From the NCBI GenBank assembly GCA_050283925.1, contig JBNOAI010000004.1:62001-126000 (forward strand): DNA of 64,000 nt, read 5' to 3'. Positions 25,532 to 35,794 of the stretch are shown here, piece after piece. Within the stretch, counting starts at the first letter, position 1; the number at the start of each line of letters is the position of its first letter. Made by a program: the position numbers and the translations under genes. The stretch is from ZC4RG25 sp023428365 (GTDB taxonomy: Bacteria > Pseudomonadota > Alphaproteobacteria > Rhizobiales > Hyphomicrobiaceae). Below the pieces are notes generated by a model, which saw only the letters and a list, made by a program, of their open reading frames with translations, had not been told where the DNA came from and searched no databases.

Positions 25532-28152
25532 AAATCCGCGCCATTCGCCTGCGCGAAGTCGGCTGTTTTTCCACAGCGGTCGCCGTGGAAGGTTTCTCCG
25601 GTGGTCTCGACGTGCTGGCCGGGCACAACGAGCTCGGCAAATCGACGCTGCTGAAGGCGCTGCGGTTGCTGTTCACGACCAAGCAGGCGGCCAATACCAA
25701 GGATCTGCAGCGGTTGCGACCGTATGGCGGTGGCGCGCCAATGATCGAGGCGGATTTCGAAGCGGACGGTGCGCTGTGGCGTCTGCGCAAGCAGTACCTT
25801 AACGAACGGCAGGCGGTGCTCACCAATGTCGATACCGGAAAGGTCGTCGCGCGTGCCGACGAGGCGCATCAGGTGGCCCTCGATCTGGTCGGGGAAGGTG
25901 GAGCGGAAAAGCTGATCAACCTGCTATGGCTTGATCAAAGCAGTACGCTGGAGCCCGCACGTTACGATGACGCGGCCCGCGAGCCACTGAGCCTTGCGAT
26001 CGAGCGCGAGGTGCAAACAGCAAGTGGCGGCCAGGAACTGCGCGCCATTCGCGCCCTTGCCGAGCAGCAGCGCAAATTGATTGTCACGCCGGGGCAGGCA
26101 CGGGCGACGGGCGACTATAAGAAGGCTCTTGCCGAAAGGGATGCTGTCCAGCAGCAGTTCGATACAGCGTGTGCTGCAGCACAAGCGGCCGAAGAACGCA
26201 TTATCACCATGCAGGGGCTGAAGGAGCGTTACGCGCACCTCACGGCTCCGTCTCTCATCGCGGAGCGGCGGGACCGCGTGAAGCGCCTGACGGCGGCACG
26301 CGAGGAAGCCAAGGCCGCGCGCCAGAACCTGCAGATTGCAGATGGCAACCTGAAAGTCGCGTCGGGGCGGCAGGCTGCGGTTCGCCAGAACCTCAAGACC
26401 CTCACTGGCCAGCTCGATCAGTGGCAGGCCTTGCTGCAGGCCATCCATGATGGTCGTGCGGGTGAGGAGCAGGCCAGGGCAACGCTCGAGCAAGCCATTC
26501 ATCGCGCGACGGCGGCGCGCACAGCCCGTGATGACCTGCGCGCCGCCCTCGAACGCGAGCAGGAGCATTTAAAGCAGCGCGATCTCGCCGACCGCCGCCG
26601 TGAGGCGCGTCTCAAGCTGTCGCAAGTCCAAACGCTTTTGGCTGAGGCTCGGAGCGCGGTCCGGCTGCGGGAGGATATTCGCGCCGAGTTGGCCGCAGAG
26701 GCGATTACGGAAAGTCTGGTCGCTACAGCCGAGCAGAATGCGCGAGCTATGGCTGCTTTAGAGGTCAGGATTTCCGCAAGCTTGCCTAAGGTACGCATTG
26801 CCTACACCGCCGGAGGCGCCGGATGGATGCGCGCCGATGGCCAGGCATTGCAGGACGGCGCGCAACTGATCCCCGCGCGTCCGCTGGTCATTGACATCGA
26901 CGGTATCGGCACGATCACGATTGATCCAGCGCTGTCCGAGAACGCCCAGGCAGATCACGCCGAGTTGGAGCGCCTGAAAGGGAAGTTTGTTGAGCTGTTG
27001 ACGGGAGCTGACGTCGCGGACCTGGAAGAAGCCCGGCAACGGCTTGCAGCGCGGCGCGAGCGGGAACGAGAGCTGCAGAAGGCTTCGGATGCTTTGACCG
27101 CGCGTGCACCGAACGGCATTGAGGCGTTGGTCGATGAAGAACAGCGCCTGCACGTGGATGCTCAAGGCGAAGATGCTGCCGATCTCCCTGAACGGTCCGT
27201 CATCGAGGCCGAGGTCAGCCGTCTGACGCGCGCTCGCAACGGGGCCGAGCAGGAGTTTGAAGACGCTAGCCACGCCCAGGCCCGCGCGCAGGAAATACTG
27301 GCGCGCAGCGAGGCCGAACGTGCAGCGCGCGACCGCCGCATCGCCGAACTCGAAGATGTGCTGCCGCCAGTCGAAGAACGCGGGTCCCGTTTGAAAGCGC
27401 TCCAGGACGATGGGCTGGCGGTGGATGAGGCCGTCAATGCCGCCGTTGTCGAGCGCAGCGTGTGGTTGGAAAAGGCGCTCGATGACACCCGTATGCGAGC
27501 GCTGGAAGCCGAACTCTCCGATGCCGCCAAAGCTGAGCTGTCCTTGAATGAGGAGATCAAGGCGACGGAGCAGAGCATCAAGGTGCTCGAGGTGCACCTT
27601 GAGCGCGACATGCACGACGGCGTTGATGCGCGAGTGCGCGCGCTTCAGGAAGACCTGGCGATCGCGAATTCCCGTGTCGCTCAGTTCGAAGCGGATCGCG
27701 ACGCGCTGGGCCTGCTACTGGATGTGATCGGGGAAGTCGAGCAGCAGTCGCGGGACCTTTATCTCGCCCCCGTCACGAGCAGGCTGGAACATTACGCGCA
27801 GATGGTGTTCCCCGGCGCACGCATCGGCATGGATCGCGCCCTTGGAGTCGAGACCCTGCGCCGCGACGCCACGCCAGAGCAGATTGCGGTGTTGAGCAAG
27901 GGGACACAGGAGCAGATCGCCGTGCTCGTTCGGCTCGCCTTCGCTCGTTTGCTGGCCGACACGGGTCGGCCAGGGCCGTTAATCTTGGACGACGCCCTGG
28001 TCTATGCGGACGACAGCCGAATCGAAGCGATATTCGGGGCGTTACGCGCCGCTTCAGCGGTGCATCAGGTGGTTGTTCTCACGTGCCGGACGCGCACCTT
28101 CGAAACGCTCGGAGAGACGCGTCTGACGATCCAGCCGTGGGAGGTGAAGTGA
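25528..28152 (+). CDS. SbcC/YhaN-like AAA ATPase with coiled coils
   Basis: The 874-residue SMC/Rad50-type ATPase has Walker A GHNELGKST near residue 33, long Ala/Arg/Glu/Gln-rich coiled coils, a signature-like SKGTQEQIAVLVRLAF near residue 790 and Walker B LILDDALVYADD near residue 818. It is shorter than E. coli SbcC, and I see no CxxC zinc hook in the middle. Instead residues of about 421-471 form a Gly/Ile-rich beta-like block (VRIAYTAGGAGWMRADG, VIDIDGIGTITID) between the coils. It resembles Bacillus YhaN, partner of YhaO. The start is a GTG overlapping the upstream nuclease gene. Confidence 0.85.
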   Translation: MKIRAIRLREVGCFSTAVAVEGFSGGLDVLAGHNELGKSTLLKALRLLFTTKQAANTKDLQRLRPYGGGAPMIEADFEADGALWRLRKQYLNERQAVLTNVDTGKVVARADEAHQVALDLVGEGGAEKLINLLWLDQSSTLEPARYDDAAREPLSLAIEREVQTASGGQELRAIRALAEQQRKLIVTPGQARATGDYKKALAERDAVQQQFDTACAAAQAAEERIITMQGLKERYAHLTAPSLIAERRDRVKRLTAAREEAKAARQNLQIADGNLKVASGRQAAVRQNLKTLTGQLDQWQALLQAIHDGRAGEEQARATLEQAIHRATAARTARDDLRAALEREQEHLKQRDLADRRREARLKLSQVQTLLAEARSAVRLREDIRAELAAEAITESLVATAEQNARAMAALEVRISASLPKVRIAYTAGGAGWMRADGQALQDGAQLIPARPLVIDIDGIGTITIDPALSENAQADHAELERLKGKFVELLTGADVADLEEARQRLAARRERERELQKASDALTARAPNGIEALVDEEQRLHVDAQGEDAADLPERSVIEAEVSRLTRARNGAEQEFEDASHAQARAQEILARSEAERAARDRRIAELEDVLPPVEERGSRLKALQDDGLAVDEAVNAAVVERSVWLEKALDDTRMRALEAELSDAAKAELSLNEEIKATEQSIKVLEVHLERDMHDGVDARVRALQEDLAIANSRVAQFEADRDALGLLLDVIGEVEQQSRDLYLAPVTSRLEHYAQMVFPGARIGMDRALGVETLRRDATPEQIAVLSKGTQEQIAVLVRLAFARLLADTGRPGPLILDDALVYADDSRIEAIFGALRAASAVHQVVVLTCRTRTFETLGETRLTIQPWEVK

Positions 28153-28192
28153 TATAGCCCCTACAATTCCAGATGCCTTGGGGCCGCTCGGA

Positions 28193-28669
28193 TCAAGCTG
28201 CGGGCGGCAGTTCCGGACGCTCGACACCGGCCAGCGGATCGTCACTGCGCCGCGATTTGCCCTCGAAAAACGCGCCCTGCTCGATGGCGAGGGTCTTGTG
28301 ATAGATGTCGCCCTCGACCTTGCTGTCCGACTGCAGCATCACCTTGCGGCCGCGGATCGAGCCCATGACCGTGCCGCGTACGACGACCTCTTCCGACACG
28401 ATCCCACCCGTGATCCGTGCGGATTCGCCGACGACAATGTGGGTGCCGTGAACGTCACCCTGAATTTCGCCGTCGATTTGGACGAGGCCATTGGAGATCA
28501 GGTTGCCGACGATGACCAAGTCTGCCCCGATCATGGATGTCGACGACCGATCGCCGGATCGAACCGGTGCGCGCTGGGTTTGAGGTGGCGGAGCAGGAAC
28601 ATGGGCCGTGTTCGTGCCGGGCACCGGAACCGTAACGCCGTCCCGCTCGCCCTTCCTACTCGTAAACAT
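28193..28669 (-). CDS. Bactofilin-type polymer-forming cytoskeletal protein
   Basis: The 158-residue protein has a disordered N-terminus rich in Pro and Thr, then a bactofilin beta-helix (about 45-140). The repeated short strands ISNGLVQIDGEIQGDVHG, ITGGIVSEEVVVRGTVMG and KVEGDIYHKTLAI are characteristic. Bactofilins polymerise without nucleotide and organise cell-wall or morphogenesis enzymes. The ATG at 28669 has GGAGAGGGG upstream; in-frame upstream sequence adds unrelated residues. The partner wall enzyme is not adjacent. Confidence 0.87.
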   Translation of the reverse strand: MFTSRKGERDGVTVPVPGTNTAHVPAPPPQTQRAPVRSGDRSSTSMIGADLVIVGNLISNGLVQIDGEIQGDVHGTHIVVGESARITGGIVSEEVVVRGTVMGSIRGRKVMLQSDSKVEGDIYHKTLAIEQGAFFEGKSRRSDDPLAGVERPELPPAA

Positions 28670-28843
28670 CGAGACCCCTCTCCACTCAACTATACTTGGC
28701 TCGCTACTGGCAAAGGATGTCCGCAAAACGGCGCGGATATCTCCCGATCAGCATCAATGCACTATGATGAACCTACCACACGCAGCAGACGCGGTCATCG
28801 CAGTGCAAAATTTTTGTCAGAAGCTGTAGCGCTCCTATCACTC

Positions 28844-29302
28844 TTAAAGATTGCGGAGTTCATCAAGAACAGCTTGGGCGTGCTTCGGTACCTTGACCTT
28901 GCGCCATGCCTTGGCGACCCGTCCCGTCTTATCGATCAGGAACGTCGAACGCTCCACGCCCATGTACTTCCGCCCGTACATCGATTTTTCCACCCAGACG
29001 CCATAGGCCTGAGCGATGGCCTTGTCCTCATCTGAGGCGAGAACCACCGAGAGATCGTGCTTCTTGCGGAATTTGCCGTGGCTCGCCGCACTGTCGGGAG
29101 AGATACCGATCACCTCCGCGCCGGCTGCCTTGAACTCCGTATGAAGCGCGGTGAAGTCGCGCGCTTCGGTGGTGCAGCCTGAGGTGTCGTCCTTGGGGTA
29201 AAAGTAGACGACAACCGGTTTTCCACGGAGTTTTGACAGGCGGATTCGCCCATCCTCGGTGGGCAGATCGAAGTCTGGTGCCAACTCGCCTTCTTCAACC
29301 AT
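28844..29302 (-). CDS. bcp: Peroxiredoxin, BCP/PrxQ family
   Basis: The 152-residue thiol peroxidase reduces hydroperoxides. The peroxidatic Cys lies in KDDTSGCTTEARDF near residue 46. Many PrxQ proteins have a resolving Cys five residues later; here that position is Arg, so it should act as a 1-Cys type or resolve with another thiol. Later segments SPDSAASHGKFRKKH and VERSTFLIDKTGRV are typical. The ATG at 29302 follows GAAAGG. Confidence 0.9.
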   Translation of the reverse strand: MVEEGELAPDFDLPTEDGRIRLSKLRGKPVVVYFYPKDDTSGCTTEARDFTALHTEFKAAGAEVIGISPDSAASHGKFRKKHDLSVVLASDEDKAIAQAYGVWVEKSMYGRKYMGVERSTFLIDKTGRVAKAWRKVKVPKHAQAVLDELRNL

Positions 29303-29518
29303 CCCGGATGCCTTTCTTTCGACGCTTTTGGACCCGCACATCGATGCTGGCGTAGCGAGAAAAATGCGGTATCGCAAGCGCGTGATTCTCGGTCAGATTG
29401 TTGGCTGGCGGGCAGTGTGCGGGAGATCTTGAACCGCGCGATGTCGATGCGCCAGCGTTATGATTTGGATGCACACGGACGGTGCACTGACTTGAGCTTT
29501 TAGCGCGGGCGGAGCAGC

Positions 29519-32500
29519 GTGGGCGAGACGGGGGCTGGCGAGAGGAAAGACGTGACGGGCAGGCCGGGCGAGAAAATCCGAACGGCTCGGCCGAGCCTAC
29601 GTCATGTGAGTGCTAAGCCATCGACACCGCGTAAAGAAGGTGCGTCGGCACTGAAGCCGCTCGTTCGCCCGGCGCTGATCTGCGGAAAGTATCTGTTGCC
29701 GCTGGTCGTGCTGGCGGTGCTGGCTATCGGCCTCTTCTATGTTCGGATCCTTTACGGTCCTGTCTCACTCAAGATGCTTGCGGAGCCCATTGCTCGCAGC
29801 ATCACGGCCGAGTTGCCGGGCTTCAGCGTCACCGTTGAGGATGCGCTTGTCCGCCTGAACGAGGAAGGCCAGGTCGAGTTTCGTCTGCGGAATGTGCGGT
29901 TACTGGACGATGACGGCGATGCGGTGGCCATTGCGCCGCTGGCTGCTGTCGAAATCAGCGGGACGGCGTTGCGCAGAGCGCAGCTGGCGCCGGCGAAAGT
30001 TGTTCTGATCGAACCTCGGGTGCTGCTGGAGTATTCCGAGGAGAATGGGCTGGCGTTCAGTTTCGCGCGCCCGGATGGGGAGGCGCCCGTCGCGGCCGAA
30101 GCCGCAGCCATCTCGCCGGCCGCGCCCTCTGAAAGCACGCGCGGCACGGAGCCGGTTCCTGTCGGTCTTCCGATCGCGCTGCGGGAACTCGAATTGGCCC
30201 GGCTTATTGCGGAAACCACGGCGCGCGCCCGGCGAAATTCTGATGCGGCGTCGTATCTGAAAGAGCTCGGATTCCGGAATGCGACGGTGTTGTTTGACTA
30301 CGCTGGCAAGCAGAATACGTGGCTCGTCGAGCAGGCCGACATCGCACTCTCTCATAAACGGGTTCGCAGCATCATCGAGGGCAATATCAAGGTTGCGTCT
30401 GATCGCGGCCCATGGAGTCTGAACTTCTGGACGGAGGCATCGGACGCTACCCAACAGGTCGCGCTCAAGGCATCGATCCGTGATCTGGTGCCGCGGAGCG
30501 TGGCTTCCGCGCTGCCGGGGCTGTTGCCGTTACAGGCGTTGGATATGCCGGCGAATGGCGAGATTACCCTGGAACTGACATCGCATGGAGAAGTCCAGGG
30601 AGGGGCGTTCTCGCTCGATTTGGCGCGAGGGCGGATGAGGTTGCCATGGCTGGCGGATGCACCGCTCGGTGTGGAGGGCGGCCGGCTCAATCTACGCTAC
30701 GTTCCTGGTGAGCGGCTGCTCCGGGTCGCTCCATCGACACTGGTCTGGGGCCAAAACCGGCTGACCCTTCAAGGACAGGTGGTCAGTTCCACCGGCAAGG
30801 ACGGCGCCGAGACCTGGGGCTTCGACCTCGCTGGCGTCGAGGGCCAGCTGGTTGCGGAAGATCTGAAAACCAAACCTCTGCCGCTCGAGGGGTGGGTTGC
30901 GCAGGGCTCGTTCAAGCCGACAGATGGAAAGCTGACCGTCGACCAGTATGCGATCCAGGCTGGCGGCGGGCAGATCCGTTTTGCCGGCACGATCGGGGAC
31001 GATCCGTCGGAGCTTCGTCTAGACGGTCAGATTGGTCCCATGCCGCGTGATACGCTGCTGGCACTTTGGCCGCGAAGCCTTGGTGCCGATGCACGGGCCT
31101 GGGTGGCGGAGCACGTGCCCCGCGGAACTGTGGATGGTGGTCAATTCACGGTTACTGGAGGTCATCCGGGGCGTGGTTCGTTGTCTGATTTGTCGCTGAC
31201 GCTACAGGCAAGCCACCTGCTGCTGGAACCTGTTGCTGGGTTTCCGCAGATCGACGTGCCTCAGGCCGTGGTTCAGTTCGATGGATCGTCATTGAACGTG
31301 ACGATGCCGGAGGGTTCCGCTCAGGTGTCCGAAGGGCGGCAGTTCGCGCTGAAGGCTGGCCGGTTTACGGCGCTTGATCTGGGAACCGATCACCCGACCG
31401 GGCAGATCGCGCTGCAAGTGGAAGGACCGGCCGCAGGTTTCCTCGAGCTGCTGGAGCGTGACGCAATCGGTATCAATCGCCTCGAGGCCGTCAACAGCGG
31501 CACTGTCGAAGGTAAGATCGACGGGCAGTTGTCAATTACACTGCCGCTGCGATCGGGGATTGCACTGCAGGATATCAAGGTTGAGGGGCGCGGCAAAGTT
31601 ACGGACGGTCGCGCGCGACGGCTGATCGGCAATCGCGATGCGCAAGCTGCGACGGTGACTGTTGACATCAGTGAAAAGGCGATCGATGCTCGCGGCGACA
31701 TGCTGCTTTCAGGCGTGCCGGTCAACCTCGGATGGCAGCACATTTTTGATGCCGCCCCAGACAAACAGCCACCGTTGAGATTGACTGCGACGCTGGACGG
31801 TTCCGATCGCGCGCAGCTCGGGCTCGATATCGAAGATATCGTGCAAGGCGAGATTCCGGTCGAGATCACGATCACGAAAACCGAGAACGAGGACCATCAT
31901 GTTCTGGTGCGTGCGGATCTGTCTCGCGCCGAGATGGTGCTGGAGGGCCTTGCCTGGCGGAAACCTCAGGGTCGCTCCGCGGCGCTGCAATTCACCATGG
32001 CAGCTGGTGCGCGACAGAACGTCGACCTCCACAATTTCCAGATCGTCGGGGACGATATCGCGATCAACGGCCGGATGGTGTTGGATGCGAACAATCGCCT
32101 GAAGGAGTTCAACTTCCCGGAGTTTTCGGTCAGCCTCATCAGTCGACTGAATGTGCGCGGTGTGTTGCGCAATGACAAGGTTTGGGAGGTCACGGCGAAG
32201 GGCCAGACCTATGACGGCCGTGACTTCTTCCGGTCGATGTTTTCGGCCGGCGAGCTGGGCGACAGGTTGAAGACGCCGCGTAAGGATGCGCCAGGTCTCG
32301 AACTCAAAGCTGATATCGACACCGTGCTCGGATTTTCCGACGTCTCACTGCGCGGCTTCACCATGCAGCTGTCACAGCGCGGAGAGAGGCTGACCCGGCT
32401 GTCGGCGCGGGGCATGCTGGATGGCGGAAAGCCGCTGGAGGTGGAGCTGCATCAGGGCGAGCCGCGCCAACTGGTCGCGACCACTGACGATGCCGGGCAG

Positions 32501-33217
32501 GCCTTTCGTCTGGTCGACTTCTATCCCAGCCTCGTCAACGGTCGCCTGCGCCTGGAGGTCAATCTCGATGGGCGTGGCGCTGCGGAGAAAACCGGTCTGC
32601 TGCGTGTCGAGCGGTTTCGGATTCTGGGCGATCCGATCGTCAGCGAGGTGCTGAGATTTGACGAGACCCACCCTCCGATAGACCATGGGCGTTCGCAGCG
32701 GGTTGTCCGGCAGGTGTTTGATTTTGACTGGATGCGCGTGCCGTTTTCAGTCGGCCACGGTCAGTTTGTGATGGGCGAATCCGAGATCAGGGGCCCGCTG
32801 GTCGGCGCGACGATGCGCGGCAAAGCCGATATCCGGTCGCGGCAGGTCAATATCGGTGGCACCTACGTTCCGCTTCAGGGGCTGAACTCGGCGGTCGGTA
32901 TCATCCCGGGGTTGGGGCAGTTGTTGGCTGGGCCGCGAGGTGAGGGCGTGCTCGGCATTACCTTCGCGATCCGTGGGCCGATGAATCAGCCGCAGGTGCT
33001 GGTCAATCCGCTGTCGCTGGTTGCGCCAGGTATCTTCCGGGAGATGTTCCAGCTCACGCCCAATCAGAGTGTTGTGGCGCCACCGGCGAATACGAAAGCT
33101 CCGGCGAAGCGAAGCTCGACATCTACCAAGTCGCGGACATCAGGCGCATCAACTCAGCCGGAAGTTTTGTCGGGCTGGTCATCGGAGACGAGCGTCAACG
33201 CTCCGAAGAAGAAATAG
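29519..33217 (+). CDS. AsmA/YhdP-like (DUF3971) envelope protein
   Basis: The 1232-residue protein has a basic N-terminus, one membrane helix at about residues 55-77 and a very long periplasmic region of repeated beta-rich segments, ending in the AsmA-C/YhdP-like portion (GTYVPLQGLNSAVGIIPGLG, then NQPQVLVNPLSLVAPGIFRE). YhdP/TamB relatives form bridge-like grooves that move phospholipids between inner and outer membranes. That role is inferred by family. The start is a GTG at 29519 with GGAG nearby. The last 50 residues are a low-complexity Lys/Ser/Thr tail. Confidence 0.87.
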   Translation: MGETGAGERKDVTGRPGEKIRTARPSLRHVSAKPSTPRKEGASALKPLVRPALICGKYLLPLVVLAVLAIGLFYVRILYGPVSLKMLAEPIARSITAELPGFSVTVEDALVRLNEEGQVEFRLRNVRLLDDDGDAVAIAPLAAVEISGTALRRAQLAPAKVVLIEPRVLLEYSEENGLAFSFARPDGEAPVAAEAAAISPAAPSESTRGTEPVPVGLPIALRELELARLIAETTARARRNSDAASYLKELGFRNATVLFDYAGKQNTWLVEQADIALSHKRVRSIIEGNIKVASDRGPWSLNFWTEASDATQQVALKASIRDLVPRSVASALPGLLPLQALDMPANGEITLELTSHGEVQGGAFSLDLARGRMRLPWLADAPLGVEGGRLNLRYVPGERLLRVAPSTLVWGQNRLTLQGQVVSSTGKDGAETWGFDLAGVEGQLVAEDLKTKPLPLEGWVAQGSFKPTDGKLTVDQYAIQAGGGQIRFAGTIGDDPSELRLDGQIGPMPRDTLLALWPRSLGADARAWVAEHVPRGTVDGGQFTVTGGHPGRGSLSDLSLTLQASHLLLEPVAGFPQIDVPQAVVQFDGSSLNVTMPEGSAQVSEGRQFALKAGRFTALDLGTDHPTGQIALQVEGPAAGFLELLERDAIGINRLEAVNSGTVEGKIDGQLSITLPLRSGIALQDIKVEGRGKVTDGRARRLIGNRDAQAATVTVDISEKAIDARGDMLLSGVPVNLGWQHIFDAAPDKQPPLRLTATLDGSDRAQLGLDIEDIVQGEIPVEITITKTENEDHHVLVRADLSRAEMVLEGLAWRKPQGRSAALQFTMAAGARQNVDLHNFQIVGDDIAINGRMVLDANNRLKEFNFPEFSVSLISRLNVRGVLRNDKVWEVTAKGQTYDGRDFFRSMFSAGELGDRLKTPRKDAPGLELKADIDTVLGFSDVSLRGFTMQLSQRGERLTRLSARGMLDGGKPLEVELHQGEPRQLVATTDDAGQAFRLVDFYPSLVNGRLRLEVNLDGRGAAEKTGLLRVERFRILGDPIVSEVLRFDETHPPIDHGRSQRVVRQVFDFDWMRVPFSVGHGQFVMGESEIRGPLVGATMRGKADIRSRQVNIGGTYVPLQGLNSAVGIIPGLGQLLAGPRGEGVLGITFAIRGPMNQPQVLVNPLSLVAPGIFREMFQLTPNQSVVAPPANTKAPAKRSSTSTKSRTSGASTQPEVLSGWSSETSVNAPKKK

Positions 33218-33285
33218 GCTTCCAACCACAGCCTCAAGCTTTGGACACAGGCGACGTTCCGCGCGGTCGGTCAACGCAGCAATCG

Positions 33286-34548
33286 TCAAACCGGCCGCAA
33301 CAGAACGTGGCGTTTTTTACCCATCGATAGTTTTACGACGCCGTCGGCGGAAACGTCGGCTTTCGTCAGAGTAGCCTTGTCATCAGTCACGGCCTGATCG
33401 TTGACCCGAAGGCCGCCGCTCTGCACCTGCCGACGTGCCTCGCTGTTGGACTTCACCAGTCCGGCTTTCACGAATGCTGTCAGCACGCCGAGTCCCTCAG
33501 CCAACTCGGCAGCAGCGATATCAACGCTCGGCAATCCTTCGGCTAGTGTGCCCTGCTCGAAGGTTTTGCGCGCGGTTTCGGCTGCCGCTTCCGCGTTGGC
33601 GCGGCCGTGGATAAGGGCCGTCGCTTCGGTTGCCAGCGTCTTCTTGGCCTCGTTGATCTCCGCGCCTTTGAGCGCGGCGAGCTTGGCGACTTCCGAGATC
33701 GGCAGCGTCGTGAACAGCTTCAGGAACCGCTCGACGTCTGCGTCCTCGGTGTTGCGCCAGAACTGCCAGTAGTCGTAGGCGCTGAGTTGATCCTCGTTGA
33801 GCCACACCGCGCCCGCGGCGGTCTTGCCCATCTTCGCGCCCGATGCGGTCGTCAGCAGTGGCGTCGTCAGTGCAAAGAGCTGATGCGTGCCCATGCGCCG
33901 GCCGAGATCGGCGCCGAGCACGATGTTGCCCCACTGATCCGATCCGCCCATCTGCAGGTTGACGCCGTAGCGCCGGGCCAATTCGACATAGTCGTAGGAC
34001 TGTAGCAGCATGTAGTTGAATTCGATGAACGACAGCTCCTGCTCACGCTCAAGCCTGAGCCGCGCTGAATCCATCGTCAACATGCGGTTGACCGAGAAGT
34101 GGCGGCCGACATCGCGCAGGAATTCGATGTAATTCAGCGGCGCCAGCCACTCCGCGTTATCGACCATCAGGGCGTCGGTCTTGCCGTCGCCGAACTTAAG
34201 CAGCTTGGCGAAGACGTTCTTGATGCTGTCCTTGTTGGCGTTGATCTGCTCGATCGTGAGGATGCGGCGCGTTTCGTCGCGCCCGGAAGGATCGCCCACG
34301 CGCGTCGTGCCGCCGCCCATCAGCGTGATCGGCTTGCCACCGCCGGATTGCTGCAGCCAATGCAGCATCATGATCGACAGCAAATGGCCGACATGCAACG
34401 ACGGAGCGGTGCAATCATAGCCGACGTAGCAGACGATCTCTCGCTTAGCGGCGAGAGCATCCAGCCCCTCCATATCGGAGCATTGGTGGATCAGCCCACG
34501 CTCGCTGAGGATCTTTAGAAAGTCAGATTTGGGTGCGGACATTGGCAT
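33286..34548 (-). CDS. tyrS: Tyrosyl-tRNA synthetase
   Basis: The 420-residue class I synthetase charges tRNA-Tyr. It has the HIGH-type motif HVGH near residue 52, tyrosine-site segments YDCTAPS and NLQMGGSDQWGN, and the KMSKS-type motif KMGKT near residue 238. A C-terminal S4 RNA-binding domain follows (EARRQVQSGGLRVNDQ). It is of full length. Two in-frame ATGs (34548 and 34542) are equally possible. It is divergent from anmK with about 80 bp between. Confidence 0.96.
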   Translation of the reverse strand: MPMSAPKSDFLKILSERGLIHQCSDMEGLDALAAKREIVCYVGYDCTAPSLHVGHLLSIMMLHWLQQSGGGKPITLMGGGTTRVGDPSGRDETRRILTIEQINANKDSIKNVFAKLLKFGDGKTDALMVDNAEWLAPLNYIEFLRDVGRHFSVNRMLTMDSARLRLEREQELSFIEFNYMLLQSYDYVELARRYGVNLQMGGSDQWGNIVLGADLGRRMGTHQLFALTTPLLTTASGAKMGKTAAGAVWLNEDQLSAYDYWQFWRNTEDADVERFLKLFTTLPISEVAKLAALKGAEINEAKKTLATEATALIHGRANAEAAAETARKTFEQGTLAEGLPSVDIAAAELAEGLGVLTAFVKAGLVKSNSEARRQVQSGGLRVNDQAVTDDKATLTKADVSADGVVKLSMGKKRHVLLRPV

Positions 34549-34626
34549 CGTCGCGTCGGTCTACCGGCGCCTCACGTTTCGATTTAGGGTGTTCGATGGT
34601 GCGGGAACATGCACGGGAAGGTGCCA

Positions 34627-35778
34627 ATGGGCAAGCTGATACGCGTGCTGGGTCTCATGAGCGGCACGTCGATGGATGGAATTGATGTCGCACTTGTCGA
34701 GACGGATGGTGAGGAGCGCGTGCAGCGCGGGTCGCGTGCGACATATGCCTATCCGGAGCAGTTCAGGGCGCGGCTGCGGCAGGCGGTCGAGGATGCAAAG
34801 CCGCTGACCGATCGGGCTGAACGGCCCGGATGTCTGGCCGATGTCGAGCGCGAACTCACCGAGCGCCATGCCGAGGCGGTTGCAAGTTTCCTGACTGAAA
34901 ATCGCATGGCTGCATCCGACATCGATCTGCTGGGTTTTCATGGGCAGACGGTTCTGCATCGCGCGTCGCTGCCAGTCGGCAAGGACGGTACGCAATCACC
35001 CGTGGAAAATCCGATCACGGTTCAGATTGGCGATGGGGCGCTGCTCGCTTTGCTGACCGGTATCGATGTCGCGTACGACCTGCGCGCGGCTGATGTCGCA
35101 GCGGGCGGGCAGGGAGCGCCGCTCGCGCCGGTTTATCATCGGGCCTTGGCTGCGCGCCTGCCGCAGCGACCGCTGGCTGTTCTCAATCTTGGCGGCATCG
35201 GCAACGTTACCTGGATCGGCGAAGATGGCCGGCTGATTGCCTTCGATACCGGACCTGCGAATGCGCTCCTCGATGATTGGGTGCTGCGTCACACCGGTCA
35301 GGCCTATGATGCGGATGGTGCATTGTCCCGTTCAGGAACCGCGAATGCAGAGGTTCTGCGGACTTACATGCTGCATCCCTATTTCGAGCGGCCGGTGCCG
35401 AAGTCTCTCGATCGTGGGGATTTCACACTCGATCCGGTCGCGGGCCTCAGCCCTGCCGATGGCGCCGCGACGTTGGCAGAACTGACGGCAACCTCAGTCA
35501 AAAGCAGCCTGGCCTGGCTGCCCGAACAGCCGGTGCTGTGGTTGGTGACGGGTGGTGGCCGGCGTAACAAGCATCTCATGGAGCTGTTGGCTTGGCATCT
35601 CGACGCGCCGGTCGCGCCGGTCGAGGTTGTCGATCTCGATGGAGACAGCCTGGAGGCCGAGGCGTGGGCTTATCTCGCCGCACGCACGCTCAACGGTGCG
35701 CCGATCTCCTTTCCGGGGACGACCGGCGTTGAGCAACCGTTGAGCGGTGGCGTGCTGGCGAAAGCGCCGCGCGGATAA
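34627..35778 (+). CDS. anmK: Anhydro-N-acetylmuramic acid kinase
   Basis: The 383-residue enzyme cleaves and phosphorylates 1,6-anhydro-MurNAc to MurNAc-6-phosphate during cell-wall recycling. Family motifs are GLMSGTSMDGIDVAL (residues 8-22), GFHGQTVLH, LNLGGIGNVTWIG and AFDTGPANALLDDW. The ATG at 34627 is preceded by GGAAGG, favouring it over 34609. Its usual partners (MurQ, transporters) are not adjacent. Confidence 0.95.
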   Translation: MGKLIRVLGLMSGTSMDGIDVALVETDGEERVQRGSRATYAYPEQFRARLRQAVEDAKPLTDRAERPGCLADVERELTERHAEAVASFLTENRMAASDIDLLGFHGQTVLHRASLPVGKDGTQSPVENPITVQIGDGALLALLTGIDVAYDLRAADVAAGGQGAPLAPVYHRALAARLPQRPLAVLNLGGIGNVTWIGEDGRLIAFDTGPANALLDDWVLRHTGQAYDADGALSRSGTANAEVLRTYMLHPYFERPVPKSLDRGDFTLDPVAGLSPADGAATLAELTATSVKSSLAWLPEQPVLWLVTGGGRRNKHLMELLAWHLDAPVAPVEVVDLDGDSLEAEAWAYLAARTLNGAPISFPGTTGVEQPLSGGVLAKAPRG

Positions 35779-35794
35779 CCGCGGCGCGGGGTGT

